DNA of 64,000 bases from Gloeomargarita lithophora Alchichica-D10 (GTDB lineage: Bacteria > Cyanobacteriota > Cyanobacteriia > Gloeomargaritales > Gloeomargaritaceae): contig NZ_CP017675.1 in NCBI RefSeq assembly GCF_001870225.1, positions 26,211-90,210 on the forward strand, given 5' to 3'. The stretch's first letter is position 1. Each line of letters starts with the position of its first letter. Made by a program: the position numbers and the translations under genes. Below the pieces are notes generated by a model. That model did no database searches, was not told the origin of the DNA, and saw nothing but the letters and a program-made list of their open reading frames with translations. Shown here one piece after another: positions 1 to 10,223 of the stretch.

Positions 1-671
1 TACAAAGATTACGGGTAAAATTTGGCAAACAAGGGGACTTGGCACTGTTGAGTCATCTGGATCTAGTGCGTTTATTTGACCGGGCAATGCGGCGGGCTAA
101 TCTACCCATTTCCTACAGCGAGGGGTTTCATCCGGGGGCACGATTGATGCCTGCGAGTGCCTTACCTTTGGGGGCGACCAGCGTGGGTGAAATTATTGAT
201 TTTGAATTATATCAAACCTGCCCTCCCCAGGATTTTCTCCAGAAATTAAAAGCCCAATTACCCACGGATATTCCCCTGTATGAGATTGCCGAAATTCCAG
301 TGAATCATCCATCCAATACCCAATTGCTTATCGCCGCCCAATACCGATTAACCCTGGAATTGGATCACCCTTTGGCAAATCCAGCTTGGGAATCGTGGGT
401 GCATCAAATTATTGCCACCTCGGAATTATGGTGGGAAGGGAAAACCAAAAGCGGCAAACCCAAGCGAATCAATTTGCGAGAAAAGTTACATCATTTACAC
501 ATTATTAAATCGGATCAAAATCAAGCGGAAATTGCCTACGAAGGAGCTTGGAGTAATGATGGTCAATCCCTCCATCCCGACCATGTATTATTTTTGTTTC
601 AGATGGTGGGTATTCCAGAAATTAATTTGATTCATATTCATCGAGAGCAGTTGATTTTTCGCACCCATTGA
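1..671 (+). CDS. DUF2344 / radical SAM-associated protein, C-terminal part (partial)
   Basis: The reading frame is open from base 3 leftwards off the window, so this is the 3' part of a longer gene. The first in-frame TTG at 39 is unlikely to be the true start, because the residues before it ([18 protein letters not shown]) already match the opening of the DUF2344 domain. In cyanobacteria this domain is usually fused behind a B12-binding radical SAM module (TIGR03960-type proteins). The visible part has the conserved [16 protein letters not shown] stretch and the [11 protein letters not shown] segment typical of the family. The molecular substrate is unknown; relatives are linked to tRNA/rRNA modification only by association. 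The TGA stop overlaps the ATG of mnmE, suggesting co-transcription. The family call is solid; the full architecture is inferred because the N-terminus lies outside the window. Confidence 0.8.
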   Translation, partial: QRLRVKFGKQGDLALLSHLDLVRLFDRAMRRANLPISYSEGFHPGARLMPASALPLGATSVGEIIDFELYQTCPPQDFLQKLKAQLPTDIPLYEIAEIPVNHPSNTQLLIAAQYRLTLELDHPLANPAWESWVHQIIATSELWWEGKTKSGKPKRINLREKLHHLHIIKSDQNQAEIAYEGAWSNDGQSLHPDHVLFLFQMVGIPEINLIHIHREQLIFRTH

Positions 672-2038
672 TGTTGGATTTAGGTGATACCATTGCGGCC
701 ATTGCCACAGCGGTTGCCCCCGAACAGGGGAGTATTGCTATCGTGCGTTTATCGGGTGGGGATAGTGTTAAAATTGCCCATACTATTTTTCACGCCCCAG
801 GGAAACAAATCTGGGAAAGCCATCGGATTTTGTATGGTTATATCCAAAATGCAACGGGTCAAACCATTGATGAAGCCCTATTATTACTGATGTTGGCTCC
901 CCGTTCCTATACCCGTGAAGATGTGGTGGAATTTCACTGTCATGGGGGGATGATGACCGTACAAAAGGTATTGAATTTATGTATTCAAAATGGGGCACGT
1001 TTAGCCCGTCCAGGGGAATTTACCCTGCGTGCCGTGTTAAATGGACGGTTGGATTTGACCCAGGCGGAAGCCATTGCTGATTTAATTGGTGCCAAATCAT
1101 CCGCATCCGCAGACAATGCCCTGGCGGGTCTGCAAGGCAAACTGAGTCAATATATCCAAAAATTACGCCATCAATGTTTAGATTTATTGGCCGAATTAGA
1201 AGCTCGGATTGATTTTGATGAGGACTTAGTTCCCTTAAATTATGACCATATTCAAAAGCAAATTTTTCTACTATTAGAACAGGTGCATCAGTTATTAGCA
1301 ACTGCTGAGCGGGGGGAATTATTACGGCGGGGGATTAAAGTGGCGATTGTGGGTCGTCCCAATGTGGGCAAATCCAGTTTGTTAAATGCCTGGAGTCAGA
1401 CTGAACGGGCGATTGTCACCGATTTACCTGGTACAACCCGTGATGTGGTAGATGCTTATTTGGTGGTGCAGGGCATCCCTGTGGAAATTTTAGATACCGC
1501 CGGGATTCGATCTACGGATGATCCGGTGGAGCAAATCGGGATTGATCGTTCCCGGCAAGCCATACAAAAAGCCGATATTATCCTATGGGTTGTTGATGCT
1601 TTGACGGGGTGGACAAAAGAGGATGAAAGGCTCTATCAAGAATTAGAAGCCAGCAAGGTGATTGCCATCGTAAATAAAATTGACTTAACCGCAGAATTAC
1701 CACAAATTTCCCAAATAAAGACCCCAATAATCTACACCTCAGCCCTCAATCATACCGGCATTGATCAATTAGAGTCGGTGCTGATAGAGCAGGTTTCGCA
1801 AGGAAAAGTGCAGCAAACTAATGTAACCTACACTATTAACCAACGCCAACAAACCGCCCTACTCCAAGTCCAACAAGCCTTACAAAATATGCAAACCACC
1901 ATCACTCAGAAATTACCGATAGATTTTTGGACGATTGATTTACGCACAGCAATTCAAGCCTTGGGAAGTATTACCGGAGAGGAAATTACCGAAAGTGTCC
2001 TCGACCGTATTTTTAGTAAATTCTGTATTGGTAAATGA
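671..2038 (+). CDS. mnmE: tRNA uridine-5-carboxymethylaminomethyl modification GTPase MnmE
   Basis: MnmE works with MnmG (GidA) to make the cmnm5 modification at the wobble uridine (U34) of tRNAs. The N-terminal tetrahydrofolate-binding domain ([21 protein letters not shown] onward) is followed by a helical domain that holds an inserted Ras-like G domain. G motifs are visible: GRPNVGKSS near residue 228, [12 protein letters not shown] and NKID. The protein ends in FCIGK, the conserved C-terminal cysteine motif of the family. Its length of about 455 residues is normal. A TTG at 668 is an alternative start, but ATG 671 overlaps the upstream TGA (TGATG) and is preferred. A repeat element begins two bases after the stop codon. 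Confidence 0.97.
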   Translation: MLDLGDTIAAIATAVAPEQGSIAIVRLSGGDSVKIAHTIFHAPGKQIWESHRILYGYIQNATGQTIDEALLLLMLAPRSYTREDVVEFHCHGGMMTVQKVLNLCIQNGARLARPGEFTLRAVLNGRLDLTQAEAIADLIGAKSSASADNALAGLQGKLSQYIQKLRHQCLDLLAELEARIDFDEDLVPLNYDHIQKQIFLLLEQVHQLLATAERGELLRRGIKVAIVGRPNVGKSSLLNAWSQTERAIVTDLPGTTRDVVDAYLVVQGIPVEILDTAGIRSTDDPVEQIGIDRSRQAIQKADIILWVVDALTGWTKEDERLYQELEASKVIAIVNKIDLTAELPQISQIKTPIIYTSALNHTGIDQLESVLIEQVSQGKVQQTNVTYTINQRQQTALLQVQQALQNMQTTITQKLPIDFWTIDLRTAIQALGSITGEEITESVLDRIFSKFCIGK

Positions 2039-2040
2039 TC

Positions 2041-2190
2041 TATAGCAATCCTAGCTGAGTATGGCTACGCCACGCTATCGCTAACGCTATGAGAATAGCG
2101 GTCGCAGGGGCATCCCCCGTCCCTGGTTCTCGGTAATATGGGCATTCCAGTGAAATAGCTTTCTCTTCGTTCCAATAAATAGAGATGTCC
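2041..2190. repeat. Modular hairpin element, A-left / B-right hybrid
   Basis: The left end is TATAGCAATCC (type A arm), followed by an internal module rich in CTACGCCACGCTATCGCTAACG. Next comes the GGTCGCAGGGG...CCCCG...TGGTTCTC hairpin core. The right arm ends in AATAAATAGAGATGTCC (type B). The reverse complement of the right arm closely matches the left arm of the element at 14907, including GGAATGCCCATATTACCGAG. It starts two bases after the mnmE stop and ends directly before the extended -10 of mutS. Confidence 0.8.
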
Positions 2191-2199
2191 TGTTATAAT
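2191..2199 (+). promoter_or_regulatory. Putative extended -10 promoter of mutS
   Basis: TGTTATAAT (TGn followed by TATAAT) fits an extended -10 box exactly and lies 25 nt before the mutS ATG. No good -35 is visible in the adjoining repeat arm, as expected for extended -10 promoters. The box begins at the base after the terminal GTCC of the repeat, so the element provides the upstream promoter flank. Confidence 0.5.
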
Positions 2200-2223
2200 T
2201 AGGGCAAATAGTGGGGCTTATCT

Positions 2224-4797
2224 ATGTTAGAAAATAGCAATTATCATCAGGTTAATCGAGAACAATTGGTGGATATGTTACGACATTATTGCCACGTCAA
2301 GGATGAATATAGTCATGCACTTTTACTGTATCGAGTTGGGGATTTTTACGAAACGTTTTTCCAGGATGCGATTACCGTCGCCAGGGAATTAGAACTTTAT
2401 TTAACCAGCAAACATGGGGGCAAAGAAATTGGCAAAGTCCCGATGGCTGGAGTGCCCCACCACGCCTTAGAAAGATACGCCAATCAGTTATTAAAAAAAG
2501 GCTATGCGGTTGCTATTTGTGACCAAACCGAAGAAGCCGCCATTGCCGAGCGTGAACGGCGGATGGTACGCCGAGAAGTAACCCGTGTATTTACGCCCGG
2601 AACTTTGTTGGAAGAAGCCCTCCTGCCCGCCCGAGAAAATAATTTTTTGTGCGCTTTAATCCTGAATAATGAACATTGGGGACTCGCCCACGGAGACGTT
2701 TCCACCGGGGAATTTCGCCTCACCCAAGCCCAGGGGATTGACATGCTAACCCAGGAATTATTACGCATTCAACCGGCAGAAATTATCCTACCCGTCGAAA
2801 CCCCCGATTTGGTTGGTTTACTGCGACCGGGGGAAAGCGCAGGTAAAATCCCCGCCGGTTTGCCCATACAATTTACTTATACATTACAGCCCTATCGTCT
2901 CTTTCAAGGCACCAATGCCCGCCAAACTCTTTTGGAAACCTATGGTCTGAAATCCCTCGAAGGTCTGGGGTGTGATGGGTTGCCCCTAGCGGTACAGGCG
3001 GCGGGGGGATTGTTGGGGTATTTGGCGAATAATCAAGGCCATTATCAAACAGGATTGCAATTACCTCATACATACTTTGTCAGTGAATATATGCGATTGG
3101 ATCAACAAACCCGCCGCAATCTGGAACTGACCCAAACCGTGCGGGAGGGGGCATTTCACGGCTCACTGCTCTGGGCGATTGACCGGACGATGACGGGGAT
3201 GGGGGCACGGTTATTGCGGCGGTGGTTATTGCAGCCATTGTTAGAGATACAAGCCATCTCTGCCCGGTTGGATACGGTGGCGGAGTTGGTGAATCGGGGC
3301 GGATTGCGCCAACGGGTACGGGAGCATATCAAGCAAATTTATGACCTGGAACGCCTGCTGGGACGGGTGCAAGCGGGCACGGCAAATGCACGGGATTTAC
3401 TGGCTTTGGCGGCTTCTTTATTTGCTATTGGTCGGTTGGCACAAGTGTTGGATAACGTAAAGTCAAAATACTTACAAAATTTGCAAATTGTACCATCAGA
3501 ATTGGAAGCCTTGGCGGAGCGGATACGACAATTGTTGGTGGAAGCCCCGCCGGTGACGCTGACCGAAGGGGGGGTGATTCGGCCTGGGGTGGATGGGGAA
3601 CTTGACCGGTTGAAGCAAACATTAACGGAGGATCAAAACTGGATTGCCCAACTGGAAATTACGGAGAAAATTCGCACGGGTATTGCCACGTTAAAAGTAG
3701 GTTTTAATAAAACTTTTGGCTACTACATCAGTATCACCCGCGCCAAAAGTGAACAAGCACCAGCGGACTATATTCGCAAGCAAACCTTGACTAATGAGGA
3801 ACGTTATATTACGCCGGAATTGAAGGAGCGAGAGATTAGGATTCTCACGTTACAAACAGAAATCAATCAACGGGAATACGAATTATTTTTGCAACTGCGG
3901 CAGGCCGTATCTTTGCAACAAAACCTGATCCGTCCCCTAGCTCAAAAAGTGGCGGCGGTGGATGTCTTGGCCGGTTTCGCAGAAGTGGCGGTGATGTATA
4001 ACTATCAGTGCCCAGAAATTATGGCTGGGCGGGAGTTACACATTAAACAGGGGCGGCATCCGGTGGTGGAACAATTATTACCCGCCGGGTGTTTTGTCCC
4101 CAATGATACCCATCTCGGCATGGGCATAGATTTGATGATTTTAACTGGCCCGAATGCCAGCGGTAAAAGTTGTTATCTGCGCCAAGTGGGGTTAATTCAG
4201 ATGTTAGCCCAAATCGGTAGTTTTGTGCCATTATTACAAGCAAAAATCAGCATTTGTGACCGGATTTTTACGCGGGTGGGGGCGGTGGATGACCTGGCAA
4301 CGGGGCAATCTACGTTTATGGTGGAAATGTGTGAAACGGCGAATATCTTGCACCATGCCACCGACCGCTCCCTGGTGCTTTTGGATGAAATTGGGCGGGG
4401 AACGGCTACGTTTGATGGCTTGGCAATTGCCTGGTCGGTAGCAGAGTATTTGGCTTTTTATCTCAAATGTCGGGGTATTTTTGCTACCCATTATCACGAA
4501 CTTAATGAATTAGCAAATACCCTAAAAAACGTCGCCAATTATCAAGTGGTAGTGCAGGAATTGGCAGATCAAATCGTGTTTTTGCATCAGGTGCAACCGG
4601 GGGGTGCCGACCGTTCCTATGGGATTGAGGCGGGTCGCTTGGCGGGTTTGCCGCCCGTGGTGATTAACCGCGCCAGGGAAATTATGCACCGGATTGAACA
4701 GCATTCCCAGATTACTTTGGGATTGCAAAATTATGGGGTTGATTTAGGGAATACCCAGGGTGAACTACCCCTATTTGCGCCTAACGTGCCGGAGTGA
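2224..4797 (+). CDS. mutS: DNA mismatch repair protein MutS
   Basis: MutS recognises base mismatches and small loops and recruits the repair machinery in an ATP-dependent way. The mismatch-binding motif is seen near residue 40 ([13 protein letters not shown], the Phe-x-Glu type). The connector and lever domains follow. The C-terminal ABC-type ATPase has Walker [14 protein letters not shown] near residue 642 and Walker B with signature [15 protein letters not shown]. The THYHEL segment is also present. The 857-residue length is standard for MutS1. ATG 2224 follows a plausible extended -10 at 25 nt. The 3' end overlaps the convergent SpoIID-like gene by 17 bp. Confidence 0.97.
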   Translation: MLENSNYHQVNREQLVDMLRHYCHVKDEYSHALLLYRVGDFYETFFQDAITVARELELYLTSKHGGKEIGKVPMAGVPHHALERYANQLLKKGYAVAICDQTEEAAIAERERRMVRREVTRVFTPGTLLEEALLPARENNFLCALILNNEHWGLAHGDVSTGEFRLTQAQGIDMLTQELLRIQPAEIILPVETPDLVGLLRPGESAGKIPAGLPIQFTYTLQPYRLFQGTNARQTLLETYGLKSLEGLGCDGLPLAVQAAGGLLGYLANNQGHYQTGLQLPHTYFVSEYMRLDQQTRRNLELTQTVREGAFHGSLLWAIDRTMTGMGARLLRRWLLQPLLEIQAISARLDTVAELVNRGGLRQRVREHIKQIYDLERLLGRVQAGTANARDLLALAASLFAIGRLAQVLDNVKSKYLQNLQIVPSELEALAERIRQLLVEAPPVTLTEGGVIRPGVDGELDRLKQTLTEDQNWIAQLEITEKIRTGIATLKVGFNKTFGYYISITRAKSEQAPADYIRKQTLTNEERYITPELKEREIRILTLQTEINQREYELFLQLRQAVSLQQNLIRPLAQKVAAVDVLAGFAEVAVMYNYQCPEIMAGRELHIKQGRHPVVEQLLPAGCFVPNDTHLGMGIDLMILTGPNASGKSCYLRQVGLIQMLAQIGSFVPLLQAKISICDRIFTRVGAVDDLATGQSTFMVEMCETANILHHATDRSLVLLDEIGRGTATFDGLAIAWSVAEYLAFYLKCRGIFATHYHELNELANTLKNVANYQVVVQELADQIVFLHQVQPGGADRSYGIEAGRLAGLPPVVINRAREIMHRIEQHSQITLGLQNYGVDLGNTQGELPLFAPNVPE

Positions 4798-5920
4798 TTT
4801 CGGTGCCCTGGTAATAGTACTGCAAAATTTGCTGGTAATTGTAGCCCCGTTGTGCTAATCCAAAGGCTCCCCACTGGCTCATCCCCAGACCATGCCCAAA
4901 CCCCCGCCCCTGAAATTCAAAACCGCCGTTGGGGGCATTCACCAGGTTGGCACTGGCAATATCCCCCCGGTTGGGGGTAACTTGGAACAGGGTGCTACGC
5001 AGTTCCAGCAGGCGGCGCAATTCCCCGCCAGTAAAGGTTTTATTCCCCGCCGTGCCGGTCACTTGCATCTGGATTACCCGGCCTTGGGGTGTGGTTCGCA
5101 CTGGGGTTAGGCTCCTAACCTGCCCCACCCCTGGTAGCAGACGGCTGAGTTCCGTCTGGGTAAAGGTTTTTTGCCAACTATAAACCGGGGCTTCCTGGTC
5201 AAAATCCGGCACGCCCCGCAGATAGGGACGGGGAGCCGACCAAATATCTTCGACATTTTCCGTGTGCCCCCCGGAGGCGGCGTGATACACCGCTTCGATA
5301 ATTTGCCCCCGATGGGTCACCACTTGGCCGCTGGTGGCACTCACCGCCTCTCTGGTGCTGTCGGATTCCCGGCTGTAACCCTTGTAGGCTTGCCAGGTGA
5401 CCGTGCGCCCCACATCAAAATCCGGGTCAGCGGGACGGCGCAAACGAAACAGGACAAAGGAACGGGCGGCCACCGCCTGGGCTTTCAGGGCTTCCAAAGG
5501 CCAGTAGGGGTACATTTCCGACCCCACCACGCTGTAGAGGTACTCCTCCAGGGGGACGTGATTCACCGCCAGCAGGCCATCACCCCGCGCCACCAAGCGC
5601 AACCGCCCCCGGTGCCAATCATCGCTGATAAATACAAAACTATTGTTCATCGGGCGCACCCACAAATCCCGCCCCCGGAAGGTGTGCAGACTCACTTGCC
5701 CCCCCTGCACCTGCGCCGTAAATCCCAGCATCGGCGGTAAAGTGCCCAAGGAACGCCCCGCTCCATCGGTGACCACAGCGGCACCGGCAACCCCCACCCG
5801 CAGGGTTTTGGCCGACTGTTGGATGCCCACCCGCAATTCCGTAGCTAAGGCGGCTGTCCCCCCCAGGGTTAGCCCCGCCATCAGCACGCCCACGGTCGTC
5901 CGCATCCAAAGCAATAGCAT
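4781..5920 (-). CDS. SpoIID/LytB domain protein (exported)
   Basis: SpoIID-family proteins act on peptidoglycan; Bacillus SpoIID is a lytic transglycosylase that cleaves denuded glycan strands. An N-terminal hydrophobic stretch ([15 protein letters not shown]) looks like a signal peptide, so it should be exported. The SpoIID core is clear: [34 protein letters not shown], then [18 protein letters not shown] and [16 protein letters not shown]. The C-terminus has [15 protein letters not shown], the other family signature. The 379-residue length is normal. Homologues in non-sporulating cyanobacteria are widespread; their substrate has not been established. It is convergent with mutS, overlapping it by 17 bp, and its 5' side opens into a 340-bp gap. 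Confidence 0.9.
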   Translation of the reverse strand: MLLLWMRTTVGVLMAGLTLGGTAALATELRVGIQQSAKTLRVGVAGAAVVTDGAGRSLGTLPPMLGFTAQVQGGQVSLHTFRGRDLWVRPMNNSFVFISDDWHRGRLRLVARGDGLLAVNHVPLEEYLYSVVGSEMYPYWPLEALKAQAVAARSFVLFRLRRPADPDFDVGRTVTWQAYKGYSRESDSTREAVSATSGQVVTHRGQIIEAVYHAASGGHTENVEDIWSAPRPYLRGVPDFDQEAPVYSWQKTFTQTELSRLLPGVGQVRSLTPVRTTPQGRVIQMQVTGTAGNKTFTGGELRRLLELRSTLFQVTPNRGDIASANLVNAPNGGFEFQGRGFGHGLGMSQWGAFGLAQRGYNYQQILQYYYQGTEITPAR

Positions 5921-5960
5921 CTTAAAACATTCCGTAGATTAACGGATAAATCCCGTAAAA

Positions 5961-5969
5961 AGTATAGCA
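5961..5969 (-). promoter_or_regulatory. Putative extended -10 of the SpoIID-like gene
   Basis: On the minus strand TGCTATACT (TGn plus TATACT) lies about 41 nt upstream of the ATG at 5920. No convincing -35 was found. This is a sequence-only suggestion. Confidence 0.35.
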
Positions 5970-6105
5970 GGATTCAGTTTTCCCGGCTACCACCCAGGAT
6001 GAACGACTGGTACAAGCCGCCTTTTAGGGGTATCCCAGGGTGTCCTTGTCTAAGGACGGCAGTACAGAAGGAGTTAAGCGGAATGGGGAGATTGCTCATG
6101 TAAAA

Positions 6106-6249
6106 TCACTCAAAACGATCACCCATATAAGCTCGTATGGGTCGGGGTCGCACGGTTTGCCAAGGATAACGGGGTTGTAGTTTATTCAGCGGAAAACTAG
6201 CCAAGCGATGCTCGATATGGTTTTTTTCGGCATCTGTCAAGCCAAACAT
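6106..6249 (-). CDS. Possible small ORF (47 aa), unknown
   Basis: This minus-strand ATG-to-TGA frame encodes MFGLTDAEKNHIEHRLASFP and continues to YMGDRFE. Its composition looks protein-like (basic and aromatic, no low complexity). No family is recognised and no Shine-Dalgarno is evident. A second minus-strand frame of 41 codons (5974-6099) follows after 6 nt. Together they could be the remains of one broken gene, or chance frames. The gap 5921-6257 contains nothing else I can identify. A type A repeat starts 9 bp upstream of this ATG. Confidence 0.2.
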   Translation of the reverse strand: MFGLTDAEKNHIEHRLASFPLNKLQPRYPWQTVRPRPIRAYMGDRFE

Positions 6250-6257
6250 TGTATAAA

Positions 6258-6358
6258 TATAGCAATCTTATTTGAATTTAGAACAGCGGTCGCAGGGGGG
6301 TATCCCCCGCCCTTGGTTCTGCGGAATTTCCGTTCGTAACTCGTGTCATATTGCTATA
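6258..6358. mobile_element. Type A modular hairpin element (101 bp)
   Basis: Terminal inverted repeats are TATAGCAATCT at the left and ATTGCTATA at the right. The core GCGGTCGCAGGGGGGTATCCCCCGCCC forms a strong stem and is followed by TTGGTTCT. The right arm (GGAATTTCCGTTCGTAACTCGTGTCATATTGC in two parts) is shared with the hybrid copy at 19088. Its right end overlaps the last codons of the restriction-modification gene. Confidence 0.8.
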
Positions 6359-9300
6359 GTATGATCAATTCGATTCAGGACAGCAAAAAAGTCCGATTCA
6401 ACCTGTTGAAAATGAATCAGTCGCTGGCGATAGGTTGCCATCACATCGGGATAGTCCTGCGGAATGACTAATTTTTGGATAATTGCCTTGGAAATTAGGG
6501 TATCTTCATCTGTGTTTAGAGTCAAAAGTTTATAAACCAATTCTGCCAGGTCAGCATCTAATAATTGGAAGTAAAATAAACCGGCACGGATATAACTTCC
6601 ATCCAAGGTTAATTCTTCGACCGGCACATCCTCAGGACTCCAATCTAAAAAATTCAATCCCAATCTTCTTTCACTGAGTTTGTAACGACGGTTGCCAATG
6701 CGGTTTTCCACTTCAGATAGGAGCCATTCATCGGGATTGTTTTTGGCAATGGCGGCCAAGCGAGCCAGTTCATCATAATCTGCGACTAATTGTTGCTCAA
6801 TGGTTGGGTCTAAATGTCGTACCCAGGGTAGGGCTTCTAAAGTGCGGGGATAGAATGTTGCGCGAGAAGACCCTTCTAAAACAGCCGAACGAAGTCTGAC
6901 AAGGGAATAAAAACGAGCTAGTTTACTATTCAGATAAGCCGTAACTATTTTTGCAGAAACTTCTGATTTTGGAATCGCTAAAAGAACTGTGTTTATAACG
7001 GCAATTTCTTGATTATCCCGAAGTTTAATTATTGATGCAAACATGGCTTTGGAAAGTGTAGGTACAACAATAAAAGTGGATGGATTATTTTCAGCCCACA
7101 AACTCAACTTACCATTGGGGCGATTTTTCACCGCTTCTAAATCCACCCAACCCACCGGTTCTCCCGCCCAAGCCATCGAGATATTCCGACCCGCCAATAC
7201 CTGAATCGGTCGCTCTCCCGTAGGTTCTGGGGTCACTTCCACACCGCCCCGTTGGATGCCATAGGTAAACCAAAAAGGGCGATTATTTCGACTCATTTGC
7301 CGCTGTACGGCTGATTTTAATTCCACAAAATTACCCCCATTGCCGTTGGGATATAGTTTTTGCAAAATCGGTATATCTTGCGGATGTAAAAGGGGTAGTA
7401 AATAATCCCCCCAATAATCAGAACCATTCCCTTGGACTTCCGTAACTTTGGGATTCACTTTCGGATCAAAAAAGTCCCCATAGCGAATGTTTACTGGGGG
7501 TTGATCACTCGGCCATTGACTGGGAACGTAAAGCTCTATTTCATCTTCGATTTGGGCAGGTCGTTTTTCGATAATTAATAACAAAGGAATGGCGGCGGCA
7601 TCCCACAACCTCCCGACAAATTCGAGCCATACTACTTTTTTTAAGGTGGCGATACGCCCTGGATAAAGTAATTTCCACACCCTGGCGGCGGCTTCCGAAT
7701 TGGCATAACCACCACTGACCACCATCCCCAAAAAACCATCCGCTGTGAGCCATTCCGTGAGGGAACGATAGAGAAATACTAACCCCGTATCGGAATTTTG
7801 CCCCCAAATAGGTTGCCACAAACCCCGCATTTCCTCCCCATATTTCACCCGCTCCGCCCGGATGTAGGGGGGATTACCCAAAATGTATTTCCACTGGTGG
7901 CGATCCCGTGCTAAAGAACCGGGAGGAAAAAAATCTTCCCCTAGCAATGGTACTAAATCATCATCTTTGACCAAGCTATTGAGATTGTGAATATGAATTT
8001 TAGGAATTGTATTAGGTTGATTGGCGGGCTTAAACCGCACCAACGCCCACATCAGTTGGAAATAGCTGATAAATGTGGCAAAAGGATTCAGGTCAAATCC
8101 CCACGTATGGGTTTGTAAATCCTGTACCACCGTATCCCCATTCAATCCCCGCCGTTTGGCATCTGCTAAACACCGATGCACATAGCGCACTAGAAAAGAA
8201 CCACTGCCACAGGACGGGTCAAGCAAATCCCCTTCCCCATGTTGAAACACCGTTTGTTCTAATATCCAATCCACGATGCTGGGGGGGGTATAAAATTCTC
8301 CCAACCGTTTGCGTTTCGCTGGGGGTAAAAAATTCTGATAAATATCACCCAAAATTTCTTCAGACAATCCTGAAAAATCGTAGGCGTTAAATCGCAAAAT
8401 CAGACGTTGTAGTACCTGATCTAACACCCCATTGGTTTCATAAATCCAATCAAATAAATTGGGTTGAAAGGGTTCCTGATACAATCGCCCCATATTTTTG
8501 GATACCAATTCAATCAAGGCTTTGGCATCGCCGGTTAATTGCTCCACAAATGCCGCCCAATCCCTTGGCCCGCCATCGGATAATCGCCGCCGGGAAGTTA
8601 AATTTAAGTCTTCGATAAGTCGGAGAAATAATACCCGTGCCACCAGTACGGCGACCGAATCCGCCACAAAAGATTCCCGAATCCGCTCAGCAATCTGATT
8701 GCCTCTGGCGTTAATATCCCGCCCATATTGGTCTTCAAACCGGGGTAAGGTTTCTTCAAACAAATGGCGATGAAAATCGGATTTAAGTTGGAGTTTGACC
8801 AACGCCCGCCGTTGGGTATCCTGAGCCGCCGCCACCAGATTGCGCTTGAGTTCTTGTTCCTGATGTTGAAATTCTTTATATTCTTGGCAGAGCCTAGCCA
8901 TCACGCCCTCTGCTGAGGCACATAGTTCCGTAAAACTGAGATGTAAATCCTGGCGCAGTCGTTCTAATAATTCGGGTGTATCAAGTTGGAGATAGGCATA
9001 GGGAAACTGACCTTCAAGGAAGCCTGCCCATTGCTGTTCATGGTTGGCCTGGGCATAGGCCATGAATTGCAGTTTTTCTTGTAATTCTGCCAACGTGATT
9101 TCAGACAAATTACAGGGTTGCTCAAAGCCGACCACCGCAGAACCCGTAGGTAAAACAACCCAAAGATAATGGGCGGTTAAAAATAATACATACTGGGTCA
9201 ACCCTTCGATGTATTTGCGTTTTTCCTGCCAGAGATTTTCCCACCTTAATAGTTCTGTTAATTCCCGGTCATCTTTTTTCAAATCCCCCACCACCCAGGC

Positions 9301-9492
9301 GATTTTTTCAGTCGTTAGCAGTTTAATATCCGGGTAGCCGCCGCCACCGCTATCCTCGGTCACGACCCGGTCTTTGGGATAGGCCAACACCCCCGCCAAA
9401 AAATCACGCACCTCGGGATTATAAGCACGTTCCGGTCGTTCCCAATCCAAGGCCAGCCATTTTGTTAAGGGATTTCTTGCGCTCATGGGCAC
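6346..9492 (-). CDS. Single-chain restriction-modification enzyme (type IIG-like, N6-adenine methyltransferase)
   Basis: This 1048-residue protein carries an N-terminal region resembling a PD-(D/E)xK-type nuclease domain (YPDIKLLTTEKIAWVVGDLKKD), a helical linker, then a gamma-class adenine methyltransferase. Motif I is seen near residue 420 (DLLDPSCGSGSF) and the catalytic NPPY near residue 540 (ILGNPPYIRAERV). LGEFYTPPSIVDWIL precedes motif I, as in Eco57I-like enzymes. The C-terminal third (IQRGGVEVTPEPTGERPIQVLAGRNI, in pieces) looks like a TaqI-type target-recognition domain. Such enzymes methylate and cut DNA with one polypeptide. There is no separate specificity or nuclease gene next to it. 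The stop codon and the last three residues lie within the adjacent repeat's terminal arm. The nuclease call is inferred from domain order; the methyltransferase call is certain. Confidence 0.85.
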   Translation of the reverse strand: MPMSARNPLTKWLALDWERPERAYNPEVRDFLAGVLAYPKDRVVTEDSGGGGYPDIKLLTTEKIAWVVGDLKKDDRELTELLRWENLWQEKRKYIEGLTQYVLFLTAHYLWVVLPTGSAVVGFEQPCNLSEITLAELQEKLQFMAYAQANHEQQWAGFLEGQFPYAYLQLDTPELLERLRQDLHLSFTELCASAEGVMARLCQEYKEFQHQEQELKRNLVAAAQDTQRRALVKLQLKSDFHRHLFEETLPRFEDQYGRDINARGNQIAERIRESFVADSVAVLVARVLFLRLIEDLNLTSRRRLSDGGPRDWAAFVEQLTGDAKALIELVSKNMGRLYQEPFQPNLFDWIYETNGVLDQVLQRLILRFNAYDFSGLSEEILGDIYQNFLPPAKRKRLGEFYTPPSIVDWILEQTVFQHGEGDLLDPSCGSGSFLVRYVHRCLADAKRRGLNGDTVVQDLQTHTWGFDLNPFATFISYFQLMWALVRFKPANQPNTIPKIHIHNLNSLVKDDDLVPLLGEDFFPPGSLARDRHQWKYILGNPPYIRAERVKYGEEMRGLWQPIWGQNSDTGLVFLYRSLTEWLTADGFLGMVVSGGYANSEAAARVWKLLYPGRIATLKKVVWLEFVGRLWDAAAIPLLLIIEKRPAQIEDEIELYVPSQWPSDQPPVNIRYGDFFDPKVNPKVTEVQGNGSDYWGDYLLPLLHPQDIPILQKLYPNGNGGNFVELKSAVQRQMSRNNRPFWFTYGIQRGGVEVTPEPTGERPIQVLAGRNISMAWAGEPVGWVDLEAVKNRPNGKLSLWAENNPSTFIVVPTLSKAMFASIIKLRDNQEIAVINTVLLAIPKSEVSAKIVTAYLNSKLARFYSLVRLRSAVLEGSSRATFYPRTLEALPWVRHLDPTIEQQLVADYDELARLAAIAKNNPDEWLLSEVENRIGNRRYKLSERRLGLNFLDWSPEDVPVEELTLDGSYIRAGLFYFQLLDADLAELVYKLLTLNTDEDTLISKAIIQKLVIPQDYPDVMATYRQRLIHFQQVESDFFAVLNRIDHTIAI

Positions 9493-9521
9493 CTTGCTAT
9501 TGCCTTGTGGTTATGCCTATT

Positions 9522-10223
9522 TTAAGCGGGGGCTTCATTCCAGGCGACCTGGGTATCCAGATGGTGCTGGTGAATGTACCGTTGCAGTTGCGCCCCCGTG
9601 CCCTGCTGGGTAATGCGTCCCCCCGCCAATAGTACCGCCTGGTCGCAATAGCTCAATTCCTCCAGACGATGGGTGACCCAAAGGGCGGTGATGCCCGTTG
9701 AGCGGACTAAATTTTGCACCTGTTGCGCCAGTTCCAACTGTTGTGCCGGGTCTAAAAAGGCGGTGGGTTCATCCAGGAGCAAAACCGGCACTTGGCGCGC
9801 CAAAGCCCCCGCAATCGCCAAGCGTTGTTTTTGGCCGCCACTGAGGGCATAAACCGGTCGCTGGTGCAATTCCCACAAGCCCACCAACCGCAGTGCCTGC
9901 TCCACCTGCCCCGCCCAGAGCACCGGGGGCAAATCCGCCAGCCCAAAGGCCACATCCGCCCCCACGCTGGGCATGATCACCTGATGGTCAGGATTTTGCA
10001 GTACCAACCCGACCGCCCCCGCCAATGCGACTCGCCCCTGGGTAGGCGTGATCAACCCGGCCAATAGTTTCAACAGGGTTGACTTACCACTGCCATTGGC
10101 ACCCAAAAGCATCCAAAACTCCCCCTGGGGCACCCGCAGATGGCAACCTTGCAGTGCTAAGCGTCCCTCAGCCCAGCCAAACCCCACATCTTCCAAAAGA
10201 ATGGCGGGAACACTCACCCTCAA
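9522..10223 (-). CDS. ABC transporter ATP-binding protein, ECF/CbiO type
   Basis: This is a 233-residue ATPase of an energy-coupling-factor-type importer, a family that moves cobalt, nickel or vitamins. Walker A is GANGSGKSTLLK, the signature is ALSGGQKQRLAIAGAL and Walker B is VLLLDEPT, followed by the switch histidine in ALWVTHRLEEL. The TTG at 10223 overlaps the ndhN stop as TTGA, so translational coupling is likely; a GTG two codons on is an alternative start. No membrane subunit lies beside it in the window, so the substrate cannot be named. Confidence 0.85.
   Translation of the reverse strand: MRVSVPAILLEDVGFGWAEGRLALQGCHLRVPQGEFWMLLGANGSGKSTLLKLLAGLITPTQGRVALAGAVGLVLQNPDHQVIMPSVGADVAFGLADLPPVLWAGQVEQALRLVGLWELHQRPVYALSGGQKQRLAIAGALARQVPVLLLDEPTAFLDPAQQLELAQQVQNLVRSTGITALWVTHRLEELSYCDQAVLLAGGRITQQGTGAQLQRYIHQHHLDTQVAWNEAPA

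Noticed and set aside
5171..5740. 189-codon plus-strand ORF
   Set aside because: It is antisense to the SpoIID domain, with composition of a reverse-frame shadow.
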